Of a stretch of DNA of 64,000 nucleotides, positions 1-8,369 are shown piece by piece (within the stretch, counting starts at the first letter, position 1; every line of letters starts with the position of its first letter). The notes under the pieces were generated by a model. The model did no database searches. It was given only the letters and a program-made list of their open reading frames with translations, and had not been told where the DNA came from. Made by a program: the position numbers and the translations under genes. The DNA is from JAFGXT01 sp963677165 (lineage in GTDB: Bacteria; Verrucomicrobiota; Lentisphaeria; Victivallales; SZUA-371). The stretch covers positions 2,108,001 to 2,172,000 of the forward strand of contig CAXXSX010000002.1 in the NCBI GenBank assembly GCA_963677165.2. Direction: 5' to 3'.

Positions 1-197
1 AAATACTGGATCACAATGTATTGCCGGGAGTGTTTAACAATAAAGAAGATACGATAGAGACGCTGAACAAAATCAAGGGAATGCGTAACGAAGGTATAAA
101 AATAGTTTCCGGACATCCGTACGACGGCGGAGAGCCTCCGCTGGCAAGTAGCGCTTCAAACTTCGCAAATAAGTTTGCTGCGGAAACGGGAAAATAA
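1..197 (+). CDS. 3' end of a putative MBL-fold metallohydrolase (5' partial)
   Basis: The reading frame is open from base 3 to a TAA at 195-197, giving the last 64 residues of a protein cut by the window edge. The segment has a charged helix (about residues 14-33) followed by a KIVSGHP motif. That resembles the C-terminal helix and strand-Gly-His motif of MBL-fold lactonase-like hydrolases. The catalytic HxHxDH motif would lie outside the window, so the family call is tentative. It ends 19 bp before the SDR gene and probably belongs to the same operon. The last 27 residues and the stop codon fall inside a copy of the intergenic repeat described separately, so the native C-terminus may have been replaced. 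Confidence 0.45.
   Translation, partial: ILDHNVLPGVFNNKEDTIETLNKIKGMRNEGIKIVSGHPYDGGEPPLASSASNFANKFAAETGK
115..195 (+). repeat. Repeat family A, copy 1, inside coding sequence
   Basis: Three blocks occur in the same order as in the other family A copies: ATCCGTACGACGG at 115-127, CGCTTCAAACTTC near 153, and a GCGGAAACGGGAAAATAA end. They match copies at 2547, 6248 and 15171. Unlike those copies, this one is read as protein and provides the stop codon. The middle is more diverged and the ATCCGT/ACGGAT hairpin of the other copies is not complete here. Confidence 0.6.
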
Positions 198-216
198 TGA
201 TAACAAAGGTGAAAAT

Positions 217-960
217 ATGAGATTTAAGGATAAAGTTGCGATTATTACCGGAGCGGCTTCAGGAATGGGATTATTATCGGCGCAGTGCCTGATTGCTGAA
301 GGAGCAAAGGTTGTTTTGGTAGATGTCAATGCCGAAGCTGTTGAAGCTGCGGCGGAAGAGTTAAGAAAAGACGGCGGAGAAGCCATTGGAATTCAGGTGG
401 ACGTTCGTAACTATGATCAGGTGGAAAAAGCTGCCGCAACCGCACTTGAAAAGTTCGGCAGTATTGATATCATGATGAATTATGCCGGTGGCGCAGAAAC
501 CAGGGTTTTAAACTGTAATAAACCTTTTTATGAGCAGCCGATTGAGATAATCGACTGGGGGATTGATGTGAATTTGAAAGGCCCGGTTTATTTCTGCCGT
601 GCGGTACTCGGCACCATGATTAAGCAGAAAAGCGGAGTCATCATCAACCTGGGATCAGTAACAGGTATTGAAGGAGCAGAAGGCGCAACATGTTACAGTA
701 CATCAAAAAGCGGAATCATCGGGCTTACAAAGTCATTGGCGCTGTCTGGTGCTCCGCATAACGTCCGTGCCTGCTGTGTCTCTCCAGGACCTGTGCTGAC
801 TCGTCCTGGTATGGCAAATATGAAAACCCGTCTTGGCCGTGCTGCCGAGCCGCAGGAGGTGGTGGATCTGATTCTCTACCTTTGCTCTGATAAAGCCGCT
901 TTTATTACCGGTACAAATTACATGATCGACGGTGGACGAACCATCGGCGGCATGGGTTGA
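217..960 (+). CDS. Classical SDR-family NAD(P)-dependent oxidoreductase
   Basis: A 247-residue classical short-chain dehydrogenase/reductase, the usual length for the family. Visible motifs are the Rossmann TGxxxGxG motif (TGAASGMG, about residues 11-18), an NAG-like motif altered to NYAGG, a catalytic Ser in NLGSV, and YSTSK carrying the catalytic Tyr and Lys. The C-terminus has the typical TGTNYMIDGG. ATG 217 is chosen over an in-frame ATG at 175 because AAAGGTG precedes it and the Rossmann strand begins directly after it. Family members oxidise or reduce hydroxyl/keto groups on sugars, polyols or cyclic acids. The neighbouring second SDR, dehydroquinase-like lyase and transporter suggest a soluble step in catabolism of a polyhydroxylated acid. 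The substrate cannot be read from sequence. Confidence 0.9.
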   Translation: MRFKDKVAIITGAASGMGLLSAQCLIAEGAKVVLVDVNAEAVEAAAEELRKDGGEAIGIQVDVRNYDQVEKAAATALEKFGSIDIMMNYAGGAETRVLNCNKPFYEQPIEIIDWGIDVNLKGPVYFCRAVLGTMIKQKSGVIINLGSVTGIEGAEGATCYSTSKSGIIGLTKSLALSGAPHNVRACCVSPGPVLTRPGMANMKTRLGRAAEPQEVVDLILYLCSDKAAFITGTNYMIDGGRTIGGMG

Positions 961-1001
961 TCACAAATCTAACAGAATAATATAATTCAATGGAGAGCAT
1001 C

Positions 1002-1784
1002 ATGAAATTTTCTTTTCTAAACAAACAATTTCCGGTAATCACCGGGATTTTTGCCGGACAGACTCCTCAGGAGTTGATCGCAGAAGCCAGACACACGGAA
1101 TACGAAGGCGGGCAGGGCGTTTGCATTGACCTGTTTGACTTAAAACCGGAATTCAGAAACTATGACGGTTTGAAAAGCATTATTGACGCGATAAATCTGC
1201 CTACCATGTTTTATTTTTACCGTAACGACAAATGGGGAAATCCCACCGAAGAGGAACGTCAGGAACTGCTGCTCACTGCCGCGGAAGCCGGGGCTTCTAT
1301 GATTGACGTAATGGGGGATGTATATGATCCGTCTCCGATGGAAATTACCCATAATCCCGAAGCCATTGACAAACAGAAAAAACTGATTGACAAGATTCAT
1401 TCCATCGGTTCACAAGTGGTAATGTCCTCTCACATGCCGACTATGGCACGCAGCACAGAACAAGTGCTGGAACATATGCTGGAGGTTGAAAAGCGGGGAG
1501 CTGATGTGGTTAAAATCGTTACCGGAGCATTTACCGAAGATGATCTGGCAGAAGCTGTAAAAACAACGATTACGCTGAAGAAAGAACTAAAAACTCCGTT
1601 TATTCATCTGTGCAATGGTCCATATGGTCGTCCGCATCGTTACTTCGGTCCAACTCTTGGTCTGGCGATCTGCTTTGCCGTGCCGCGTTACGAACCGCGC
1701 TACGGCATGCATCAGCCGACTGTTCGTGCCATGAAAACGGCTATCGAAAATATGCACTGGAATATTAGTGACGTAATGCAATAA
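1002..1784 (+). CDS. Type I 3-dehydroquinate dehydratase-like (AroD-fold) lyase
   Basis: A 260-residue TIM-barrel protein aligning with type I dehydroquinases. The Schiff-base lysine lies in GADVVKI (equivalent to E. coli Lys170), the catalytic His in VVMSSH (His143), and a late-barrel Gln in MHQPTV fits the substrate-binding Gln of AroD. The Glu normally found in the MIDLEL motif is not conserved (MIDVMGD), and the Arg-rich substrate loop differs, so it may act on a relative of dehydroquinate. ATG 1002 is preferred to ATG 990 because GGAGA sits 5 bp upstream of it. It lies between two SDR genes in a transporter-containing operon, away from aroE (31135), which argues for a catabolic rather than biosynthetic role. 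The lyase call is fairly firm; the substrate is unknown. Confidence 0.75.
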   Translation: MKFSFLNKQFPVITGIFAGQTPQELIAEARHTEYEGGQGVCIDLFDLKPEFRNYDGLKSIIDAINLPTMFYFYRNDKWGNPTEEERQELLLTAAEAGASMIDVMGDVYDPSPMEITHNPEAIDKQKKLIDKIHSIGSQVVMSSHMPTMARSTEQVLEHMLEVEKRGADVVKIVTGAFTEDDLAEAVKTTITLKKELKTPFIHLCNGPYGRPHRYFGPTLGLAICFAVPRYEPRYGMHQPTVRAMKTAIENMHWNISDVMQ

Positions 1785-1803
1785 TTATATAGGAAGCATT
1801 GCC

Positions 1804-2547
1804 ATGAAATTTGATGGAAAAACCGCAATCGTAACCGGGGCTGCTCAAGGACTCGGAAGATCAACCGCACTGCAGCTGTCTCGCAGCGGAGCCAAGGTTG
1901 CGATCGTCGATATTAACAAAGAACAGCTTGAGCAGGTGGGAGAGGAAATTACCTCTGCTGGTGGAGAGGCTTTGGTTTTAACTGTGGATGTCTCGAAGTA
2001 CGAAGAAGTACAAAACGCGGTAGCGGAAACGCTCGCAAAATTTGGGCAAATTGATATCCTGGTCAACAACGCCGGCGCCGGCTGGAAAGAACGCGGCGTT
2101 GGCATGTTTAAAGACCTGAAGCCGGAAGACTGGGAATGGATCATTGACTTGAACGTAAAAGGCCTCATGTATTTTACCCAGGCAGTATCCAACCATATGG
2201 TTGAAAGAGAATACGGCAAAATCATTAATATCGGTTCTGTTGCGGCAACTGGCGGACTCCCACGCCTGGCGGCGTATGCGGCCAGCAAAGGTGCCGTGGT
2301 TGTATTCACGAAATCCATTGCAATGGAACTTGGTCCGTATGGAATTAACGTAAACTGTGTTTCTCCTGGAATGGTTACCCCCTCCAATCCACCAGAGCCG
2401 TGCCCCGGAACGTTTCTTGGACGTAAAGGATCCGCCGATGAAATGGCGCTATTGATCGAATTTCTGGCCTCAGACGACTCCTCGTTTATTACCGGGGTTG
2501 ATTATCTGATCGACGGCGGACGCACCTTGGGTTCGCGTGGTAACTAA
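1804..2547 (+). CDS. Classical SDR-family oxidoreductase (second copy in operon)
   Basis: A 247-residue SDR with TGAAQGLG (residues 11-18), NNAG, the catalytic Ser in IGSVA, YAASK as Tyr/Lys pair, and a C-terminal TGVDYLIDGG. GGAAG precedes the ATG. It is clearly homologous to the SDR at 217-960 but diverged, so the two probably catalyse successive steps. It starts 19 bp after the dehydroquinase-like gene, consistent with one transcript. A family A repeat begins on the last base of its stop codon. The family is certain; the substrate is unknown. Confidence 0.9.
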   Translation: MKFDGKTAIVTGAAQGLGRSTALQLSRSGAKVAIVDINKEQLEQVGEEITSAGGEALVLTVDVSKYEEVQNAVAETLAKFGQIDILVNNAGAGWKERGVGMFKDLKPEDWEWIIDLNVKGLMYFTQAVSNHMVEREYGKIINIGSVAATGGLPRLAAYAASKGAVVVFTKSIAMELGPYGINVNCVSPGMVTPSNPPEPCPGTFLGRKGSADEMALLIEFLASDDSSFITGVDYLIDGGRTLGSRGN

Positions 2548-2620
2548 TCCGTATGACGGATGGCGTTAGTGCCGCTTCAAACTTCAGTCGCTAACGCTCC
2601 TTGCGGAAGCGCAAAATAAA
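2547..2620 (+). repeat. Repeat family A, copy 2
   Basis: Starts with a perfect hairpin, ATCCGT-ATG-ACGGAT, then a second larger hairpin with CGCTTC pairing to GGAAGCG, then an A-rich end (AAAATAAA). It fills most of the 111-bp gap between the second SDR and the extended SDR, within an otherwise continuous operon, and could act as an mRNA stability or processing element. Confidence 0.65.
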
Positions 2621-2658
2621 ATTTGTAAAGTAAGTACAATAATACAGGTGAAATAACT

Positions 2659-3675
2659 ATGAGTCAGTTAGAAACAAACGGTAAAAAAGTACTGGTACTT
2701 GGTGGTACTGGCGCAATGGGCATATATCTGGTGCCGGAACTGGCAGCCATGGGATATGAGGTTAAAGTAATCTCCTGGGATGATGTGGTGTCCGACAATC
2801 CGCTGATCACATACGTAAAGGCAAACGGTAAGGATATTGACTGCGTTAAAGAACTATTGAAGGAAAAATTCGACGCAGTTGTTGACTTTATGATCTATCC
2901 GGGAAACGATTTTAATGAAAGATATGATCTATTCCTTCAGAATACCGGTCATTACATCTATTTGTCATCCTATCGCATTTACGCGGACGACAATCCGATC
3001 ACGGAAGATTCACCGCGCCTGCTGGATGTTTCAACTGATCAGGAATTTCTGGCAACCGATGACTATTCCCTTTACAAAGCACGTGGGGAAGACGTTCTGC
3101 AGAGTTCAAAATATGATAACTGGACAATTATTCGTCCGGCCATAACCTATTCCCAACGTCGTTTTCAGCTGGTAACCCTGGAAGCGAACAATCTTGTAGG
3201 CAGGGCTCTACAGGGACTTCCGGTTATACTTCCGAAGGAAGCGCTTTCCGTACAGGCCACTATGAGCTGGGCAGGGGATGTGGCAAAGCTGATTTCCCGG
3301 CTGGTTCTTAATACGAAAGCTTTCCGGGATCGCTTTACCGTAGCGACAGCCGAACATCATACTTGGGGAGAAATTGCGGAATATTATAAGGAGCTTATCG
3401 GCCTGGAATATGTAGCGGTTGACACCGAAGACTATCTGCAAGTCAGGGATAAAGGAGCTCTATATGCTAAATTTCAGCTTGCATACGACAGAATGTTCAA
3501 TCGAGTTATCGATAACTCCAAAGTTTTGAAAGTTACCGGACTGAAACAGGAAGATTTCATGCCCCTGAAACGCGGTCTTGAAAAAGAACTGTCTGCATTA
3601 CCGAAGGGCATCTGGAGTGAAAGAAATGAAGTTTGGGATAGAATGGACGATTATTTGAAGAAGACAGGAAAATAA
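2659..3675 (+). CDS. Extended (atypical) SDR, NAD-dependent epimerase/dehydratase-like
   Basis: 338 residues. An N-terminal Rossmann motif GGTGAMG (about residues 15-21) replaces the usual GxxGxxG of sugar epimerases. The YSLYK sequence fits the active-site Tyr-x3-Lys, and the C-terminal half is substrate-domain-like (HHTWGEIAEYY), resembling NAD-dependent epimerase/dehydratase and isoflavone-reductase relatives. AGGTGAAATAACT precedes the ATG. It is fourth in the operon with two SDRs and the dehydroquinase-like lyase, and probably acts on a sugar-derived or cyclitol intermediate. Sequence alone does not distinguish epimerase, dehydratase and reductase activity. Confidence 0.8.
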   Translation: MSQLETNGKKVLVLGGTGAMGIYLVPELAAMGYEVKVISWDDVVSDNPLITYVKANGKDIDCVKELLKEKFDAVVDFMIYPGNDFNERYDLFLQNTGHYIYLSSYRIYADDNPITEDSPRLLDVSTDQEFLATDDYSLYKARGEDVLQSSKYDNWTIIRPAITYSQRRFQLVTLEANNLVGRALQGLPVILPKEALSVQATMSWAGDVAKLISRLVLNTKAFRDRFTVATAEHHTWGEIAEYYKELIGLEYVAVDTEDYLQVRDKGALYAKFQLAYDRMFNRVIDNSKVLKVTGLKQEDFMPLKRGLEKELSALPKGIWSERNEVWDRMDDYLKKTGK

Positions 3676-3749
3676 TCCCTTTCATTCTGTAACTTGGAAA
3701 AAGCGGATAATACAGGTATATTTTCCAGAATTCAATGATGGAGAATGAT

Positions 3750-4727
3750 ATGAAACTTGTATTTCCGCTGCTGGTTCTGGTTGTTGCTGGAATCGCATTA
3801 ATATATCCGCCGTTATTTTTGTGGTCGGTTAAATTTATTGTTCCGCTCCTTGGCGTGGCAATGTTTGGAATGGGAATGACGCTGGTTCCCGAAGATTTTA
3901 AGCTTGTACTAAAGTCGCCTGCGGTTGTTCTTACCGGACTTCTGGCGCAATATATTGTGATGGCTGGTTTGGCTTGGCTGCTGGTCAAGATATTCGGTCT
4001 GGCTCCCGGTTTGGCAATCGGGGTGATTCTGGTGGGAACCTGTCCGGGGGGAACTTCAAGTAATCTTATGACTTATATTGCCCGGGGCGATGTTGCGTTG
4101 TCGGTCGCGATGACGGCGTGTTCTACTTTGATCGCGCCTCTGGCTACACCGTTTCTAACCTTGACTCTGGCGGGACAATGGCTGCCGGTTGATTTCTGGG
4201 GAATGTTGTTGTCGATTCTGAAAATTGTTATTGTTCCAGTGGTATTGGGAATGGTTGTTCATCGTCTTTCTGGTAAATCGTCTGGTAAAGTTATGAAATA
4301 TGTACCACTCGTTTCGATGGCTGCAATCATCATCATTATCGGGGCGGTAGTAGCCGCGAACAAATCACGGTTGCTGGAAGTGGCCGGGATCGCGGTTGCG
4401 GTTGTGATTATCCATAATCTTTTTGGACTTGCCTTTGGATACCTGATCGGACGTCTGTTCAAATTCCGTCCCCGTCAGTGTCGAACGCTTTCTCTTGAGG
4501 TTGGCTTACAGAATTCCGGGCTTGCCGTTTCATTGGCGAAACTGCATTTCACCACGATGCCGGAAGCGATGATTCCGGCAGCCATTTTCAGTGTCTGGCA
4601 CAATATTTCAGGTGCTTTGCTGGCTGGAGTCTGGTCCGGCAAACCAATCGAACCAATGCCTTCGACGGACAAGGATGTATTATCACTTGAATCGGAACCG
4701 AAGAGTTGTGGTATCTCGCAAACTTAG
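3750..4727 (+). CDS. Bile acid:sodium symporter (BASS) family transporter
   Basis: 325 residues with about 9-10 hydrophobic helices. It carries the BASS hallmark GTCPGGTSSN followed by ARGDVALSVAMTACST, including the two crossing-helix motifs. Known members move organic anions such as bile acids, pantoate or 2-keto acids with sodium. ATG 3750 is chosen over ATG 3735 and 3738 because GGAG lies 6 bp before it and the first helix starts at once. As the last gene of the + strand operon it is the likely uptake system for the acid handled by the SDRs and the lyase. The substrate is inferred only from context. Confidence 0.85.
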   Translation: MKLVFPLLVLVVAGIALIYPPLFLWSVKFIVPLLGVAMFGMGMTLVPEDFKLVLKSPAVVLTGLLAQYIVMAGLAWLLVKIFGLAPGLAIGVILVGTCPGGTSSNLMTYIARGDVALSVAMTACSTLIAPLATPFLTLTLAGQWLPVDFWGMLLSILKIVIVPVVLGMVVHRLSGKSSGKVMKYVPLVSMAAIIIIIGAVVAANKSRLLEVAGIAVAVVIIHNLFGLAFGYLIGRLFKFRPRQCRTLSLEVGLQNSGLAVSLAKLHFTTMPEAMIPAAIFSVWHNISGALLAGVWSGKPIEPMPSTDKDVLSLESEPKSCGISQT

Positions 4728-4746
4728 AAGTTTCCTTAAAGCTTAA

Positions 4747-6222
4747 TCACTTTTTTTTCAGCCAGTATAGGTCGAGGTCCCAATGACTTTGAGGCACAGT
4801 TCCGACAACACATGGTGTTTTCTTCTGGTCCATGGGAGAAATAACAATATAGGATGAACCGATGAATAAATCCTGGTGTGGATAAAGGTAACAGATATAC
4901 TTTTCATCAGGAGAAAAGCAAAAGTCGAATAGCAGTTCATGTTGAATTTCCGGCAGTTTATATAGTACTTTAGGTTCAACTTCCGGGGCGTTGGGATCTG
5001 CGGCCAAAATTTTGTTATCGTCACTGTATGCAACCTTACCATCATTCATCAGGTATGGTTCAACGCCGGTCATAAAGAAATTGGATTCACCGGTTTCAAT
5101 ATCAAAGAGTGAGAGCTTTCTTTTATCATCCTCAAGGACCAACTGTTTTCCTGATGAGGTCCAGCAGAAGTTGGAGATCGGAGCAATGAAATTAATGCTT
5201 TCAAGGAGTTCTCCATCATTTTGCATATCAAAAATTTTCACCAGTTCGTTTTCACAGATCGCGAGTCTATTGCCGTCAGGAGAAAATTCATAGAGGAACC
5301 CGCCGGATTCGAGTTTTTCCTCAGGTTTATTATATAAGCCCCTTTTAAAAACATTGACTTCCTGATATATCGATGTTTTAGCGGCGAGCTTGTCTTCTGA
5401 TATAGAAAAAGCCATAACGTCTTTGATGGGAAACGAAGATTCTTTTAGGTTGCAGTTATTTACCTTGAACACTTTATAACCGGCAAAGAGATCTGTATTA
5501 TCCGGTAACATTTTCAATAAGTTCCGGTTGTTGTTTTTACTTCTGAAAACCAAGTCATAATATCTGACTCTTAGATGGAATATTTTGGGGAGTCCAATAA
5601 AAAACAACAGGAGAAGAATAGTACTGAATGCGTATAATCGCAGTTTTGAATGACGAGTTTCTTTTCGATAGGAATAATAGCATGGATCGAAAAGATAGAC
5701 TGCGGTAAACCATCCCGCCGAGAATAGCAAACTCATGCTCAAACCCGTTCTTGTCGCCAGGATTAGACCTTCTCTGAATAGGAGGAAATCTGCAAACTTC
5801 AACATATAACTCAAGGTCATAGCAAAATAAATTAAGGTCATGAGTTCTATGTATACCAGTCCCCATATTCTTCGCAGTGAGTATGTCAGGTGTATGAGAG
5901 TGCCGTATGCAATACCGGAAAGCAGTAGCCATTTAATAGGAATATCAATTATATTGAAATATGCAATCAGGCACACCACTCCAGCTGAGATTCCGCCAAA
6001 AACCGCCCCGATCGCAGCAGATACGGGGATGGCCATCCTTTTCATTTTGGCGGTAACCACGTTGATGAGTGGAATCGCGGCAGACATTAAAATTCCAAGG
6101 ATCATGTAGCTCATGATCACTACCTTCTTTCCCAGGCCGCCGCTTAAAGCGCCGACTCCGGCACAGAGGATTATCATATATATATAACTGAGTAAATTAC
6201 TCTTTGGCCTTATTTCCTGCAT
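4747..6222 (-). CDS. Polytopic membrane protein with C-terminal beta-propeller-like domain
   Basis: 491 residues. The first ~215 residues hold seven to eight hydrophobic helices. The rest is soluble with recurrent motifs such as FSPDGNRLAICENELVKIFD and FSPDEKYICYLY, typical of WD40/TolB-like propeller blades. A weak GGAA lies about 12 bp before the ATG. The domain order (membrane part, then propeller) suggests a propeller displayed on one side of the inner membrane, perhaps reading out a bound partner. I do not recognise the family. It converges with the BASS transporter (20-bp gap). A secreted propeller-like protein of similar style is encoded at 44978-46081. Confidence 0.75.
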   Translation of the reverse strand: MQEIRPKSNLLSYIYMIILCAGVGALSGGLGKKVVIMSYMILGILMSAAIPLINVVTAKMKRMAIPVSAAIGAVFGGISAGVVCLIAYFNIIDIPIKWLLLSGIAYGTLIHLTYSLRRIWGLVYIELMTLIYFAMTLSYMLKFADFLLFREGLILATRTGLSMSLLFSAGWFTAVYLFDPCYYSYRKETRHSKLRLYAFSTILLLLFFIGLPKIFHLRVRYYDLVFRSKNNNRNLLKMLPDNTDLFAGYKVFKVNNCNLKESSFPIKDVMAFSISEDKLAAKTSIYQEVNVFKRGLYNKPEEKLESGGFLYEFSPDGNRLAICENELVKIFDMQNDGELLESINFIAPISNFCWTSSGKQLVLEDDKRKLSLFDIETGESNFFMTGVEPYLMNDGKVAYSDDNKILAADPNAPEVEPKVLYKLPEIQHELLFDFCFSPDEKYICYLYPHQDLFIGSSYIVISPMDQKKTPCVVGTVPQSHWDLDLYWLKKK

Positions 6223-6247
6223 AAAAAAAATATTCCTTATTCTTTGA

Positions 6248-6320
6248 ATCCGTACGACAGATGGCTTTCATGTTGCTTCAAGCTCCAGTTGCTGATGCTC
6301 CTAAAAGCGGGAAAATATAA
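6248..6320 (+). repeat. Repeat family A, copy 3 (diverged)
   Basis: Begins ATCCGTACGAC and keeps GCTTCAAGCTCC and a GCGGGAAAAT end, but the first hairpin is imperfect (ACAGAT instead of ACGGAT) and the second stem is weak. It lies in the 299-bp gap upstream of the membrane/propeller gene, which otherwise holds only the terminator at 6480. Confidence 0.55.
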
Positions 6321-6479
6321 ATTTCATTATTCCGGATGAAGCGAAAATGCCCAAAATCAAATTATACAACATGCGAACTGATTTTGCTAATCATTCTCTG
6401 GGCTTTTTTATAAAGGATCAGTAAAAAAATATGAACAGTTTGGACAAATAAAACTGTAGGAGGTCTGTAAATAAAAAAA

Positions 6480-6503
6480 ATCCGGCAGATGGAGCAGCCG
6501 GAT
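6480..6503 (-). terminator. Rho-independent terminator of the 6522-7598 gene
   Basis: On the minus strand ATCCGGC pairs with GCCGGAT across a 10-nt loop and is followed by eight T residues. It starts 19 bp after the stop codon, a classical intrinsic terminator. Confidence 0.9.
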
Positions 6504-6521
6504 ATTAATATTCCGAGAAAA

Positions 6522-7598
6522 CTATTTTCTGGTAAAGAAGCTGGTTGTTTTTGACCAGAACGATTGATCATTGGGGTCAATCACTTCATTGCTGTCAAGA
6601 TCCAGTCCTGCATGTTTATGTTTTTTCTGGTGTTTCAGCTCTTTTTGACGTTCTTTTTCGCGAATGATTTCTGCCTGAGCCTCAAACTTGGCCCGAAGTC
6701 TCGGAAGTTTTTCCTCTAAGAGTTCACGCTCAAACATTTTGGCATAATGTTCCGATTTTTCCTGATATTCTTCTCGTAGTGATTCCGGAAGATTGGCGAT
6801 AAAATCCAACTCCTCCTGATGTTCCTTTTCCAGTTCATCCTCAATTGCGTTGTAGCGGCCAATCAGTGTTTCCAGGCGCTCATTAAACAAAGTGGTATCC
6901 CGTCCCATAAATATACGGTTACGTTCACGCTGGTAAGGTTCATAGTTGAATACCGAAATACGACTCATCAGCATGGCTTCTTTTTCCATAATAGGTCTGA
7001 CTTCTTCAAATTCCTGCTTGACATCGTTTGGCATCCGGGATTCATCTATCAGAGTTACAATATCTGGAATGGTCGGCGCGTTCAGGTCAACCATCGACTT
7101 GTCGCCTTCCTCAATGCTGATAATTTTTTCTTCCTGCATTTTCTTCAGTTCAGCCTGCAGGTGCTGTTCCAGCTTTTCGATGAATTCAGTGCCGTGTTTA
7201 CTAAGAAATTCGAATCCCGGTTTGTACTTCATCAATTCGATCGAAGTATTTTTTATTGGATTCTGACGGTAGAATATAAATGTTTTGTATACCATCAACC
7301 TGATGAGATTGTCGTCTTCCGAGTATGTAGAGCTACCATTTTTCAGGGGAACTTCAAGATCAATGCCCTCACAGTATTCTTCCCCAAGTTCAGTAAGAAC
7401 AAAAATATCCGGCTCGTCGCCTTGTTCGATAATATTATTTTCTATCATCGTGTTGAATGCCCAGGAAATTTCCTCTTCGTCAACATCATCACTTTCTCCA
7501 TATACCCCGGCATCCAGCTGTCCATTTTTTATGATATACGGAAATATGATTTGTTTTGATATATCCCAGAAATTTTCTTCAGTAAAACCTTTCCCCAT
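6522..7598 (-). CDS. Uncharacterised charged, helix-rich protein
   Basis: 358 residues, no signal peptide and no membrane helix, with AGGAGG 6 bp before the ATG. Residues ~40-80 resemble a small winged-helix or tandem helical fold. Residues ~210-330 are strongly charged and predicted coiled coil (KEHQEELDF, REKERQKELKHQKKHKH). A His/Lys-rich stretch near residue 320 could bind metal or nucleic acid. I do not recognise a family. It is transcribed alone: its own terminator lies downstream and a 207-bp AT-rich gap upstream. A cytoplasmic structural or regulatory role is possible but unproven. Confidence 0.7.
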   Translation of the reverse strand: MGKGFTEENFWDISKQIIFPYIIKNGQLDAGVYGESDDVDEEEISWAFNTMIENNIIEQGDEPDIFVLTELGEEYCEGIDLEVPLKNGSSTYSEDDNLIRLMVYKTFIFYRQNPIKNTSIELMKYKPGFEFLSKHGTEFIEKLEQHLQAELKKMQEEKIISIEEGDKSMVDLNAPTIPDIVTLIDESRMPNDVKQEFEEVRPIMEKEAMLMSRISVFNYEPYQRERNRIFMGRDTTLFNERLETLIGRYNAIEDELEKEHQEELDFIANLPESLREEYQEKSEHYAKMFERELLEEKLPRLRAKFEAQAEIIREKERQKELKHQKKHKHAGLDLDSNEVIDPNDQSFWSKTTSFFTRK

Positions 7599-7805
7599 AA
7601 TTGCCTCCTGGTAGTCTAGAGGGCTTGTTTAACATACCCCCAATATATATAGAACATAATAGCAAGTATATAGATAAGCAAGTTATATTATGAAGTATTT
7701 AGATAATAATTAATTTATATGCAAAGCGTTAGTCCATTTTTAGTGAAAAATTCCGGAGTACCCAATTCTTTTTTGTTACGAGGGCGGAGGCAGGACGAAA
7801 ACGGC

Positions 7806-8357
7806 TTATTTTATTGTAATAACTGCGGTCTGACTTTTCAGGGGTAACGATTTCAGATTGAGCATTCCCCTGACAAAAATCTTTTGAGAAGGAGCGTCGG
7901 GTGGCAATTTTGAGATGAAATCAAGTTTTCGGCTGATCAGTACAGAATTTCCCGGATTCAGTACAAGCTGAAAACGAAAAGGTTCTTTGTCAAATTCAGT
8001 TTTCAGACAGGTCCATTCTTCCGGTTTAAATTGCTTAATACTAGTATCATAAGGGTGATAATAAACCATCAGGTTTGCCGCGTCGTTATTTTCTATCCAT
8101 TCATAGATTTTTATCGTTTTACTGCCGCGGTTGACCAGCCGGTAATTTAATATAACATCTTCACCAGGATGGTAAACCCGACGTGAATTGGTCAGTACCA
8201 GTTGAAGCCGGTGATTTTTTATCGGAGCGTAGTCACGTACGACCGGTTTGCGGTCTTTCCATGGGATCCAGGCATCTTTTTTACTGCTTGTGCAGGAACA
8301 AAGAGCAGGAAGTAATGCCGAACATAATACAACTCTTAATGTTCTATAAAAATCCAT
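7806..8357 (-). CDS. Putative lipoprotein with Ig-like/DUF-type beta domain
   Basis: 183 residues. The N-terminus has charged residues, a hydrophobic stretch and a lipobox-like LCSC (Cys about residue 22), so it is probably lipidated. The mature part is beta-rich with a VYHPGEDVILNYRLVNRGSKTIKI pattern (residues ~61-84) seen in immunoglobulin-like proteins that set the 'tension' between repeated domains. AAGGAG precedes the ATG. It is followed 12 bp downstream of the small membrane gene on the same strand, so the two are likely co-transcribed. Function unknown. Confidence 0.7.
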   Translation of the reverse strand: MDFYRTLRVVLCSALLPALCSCTSSKKDAWIPWKDRKPVVRDYAPIKNHRLQLVLTNSRRVYHPGEDVILNYRLVNRGSKTIKIYEWIENNDAANLMVYYHPYDTSIKQFKPEEWTCLKTEFDKEPFRFQLVLNPGNSVLISRKLDFISKLPPDAPSQKIFVRGMLNLKSLPLKSQTAVITIK

Positions 8358-8369
8358 GTAACTCCTTTA

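Noticed and set aside
1845..2387. 180-residue ORF on the minus strand inside the second SDR gene
   Set aside because: It lies opposite a clear SDR, has low-complexity Ser/Thr-rich sequence, and no ribosome-binding site; a shadow frame.
6819..7559. 246-residue ORF on the plus strand opposite the coiled-coil gene
   Set aside because: Phe-rich translation typical of the reverse of a Glu/Lys-rich gene; no start signal.
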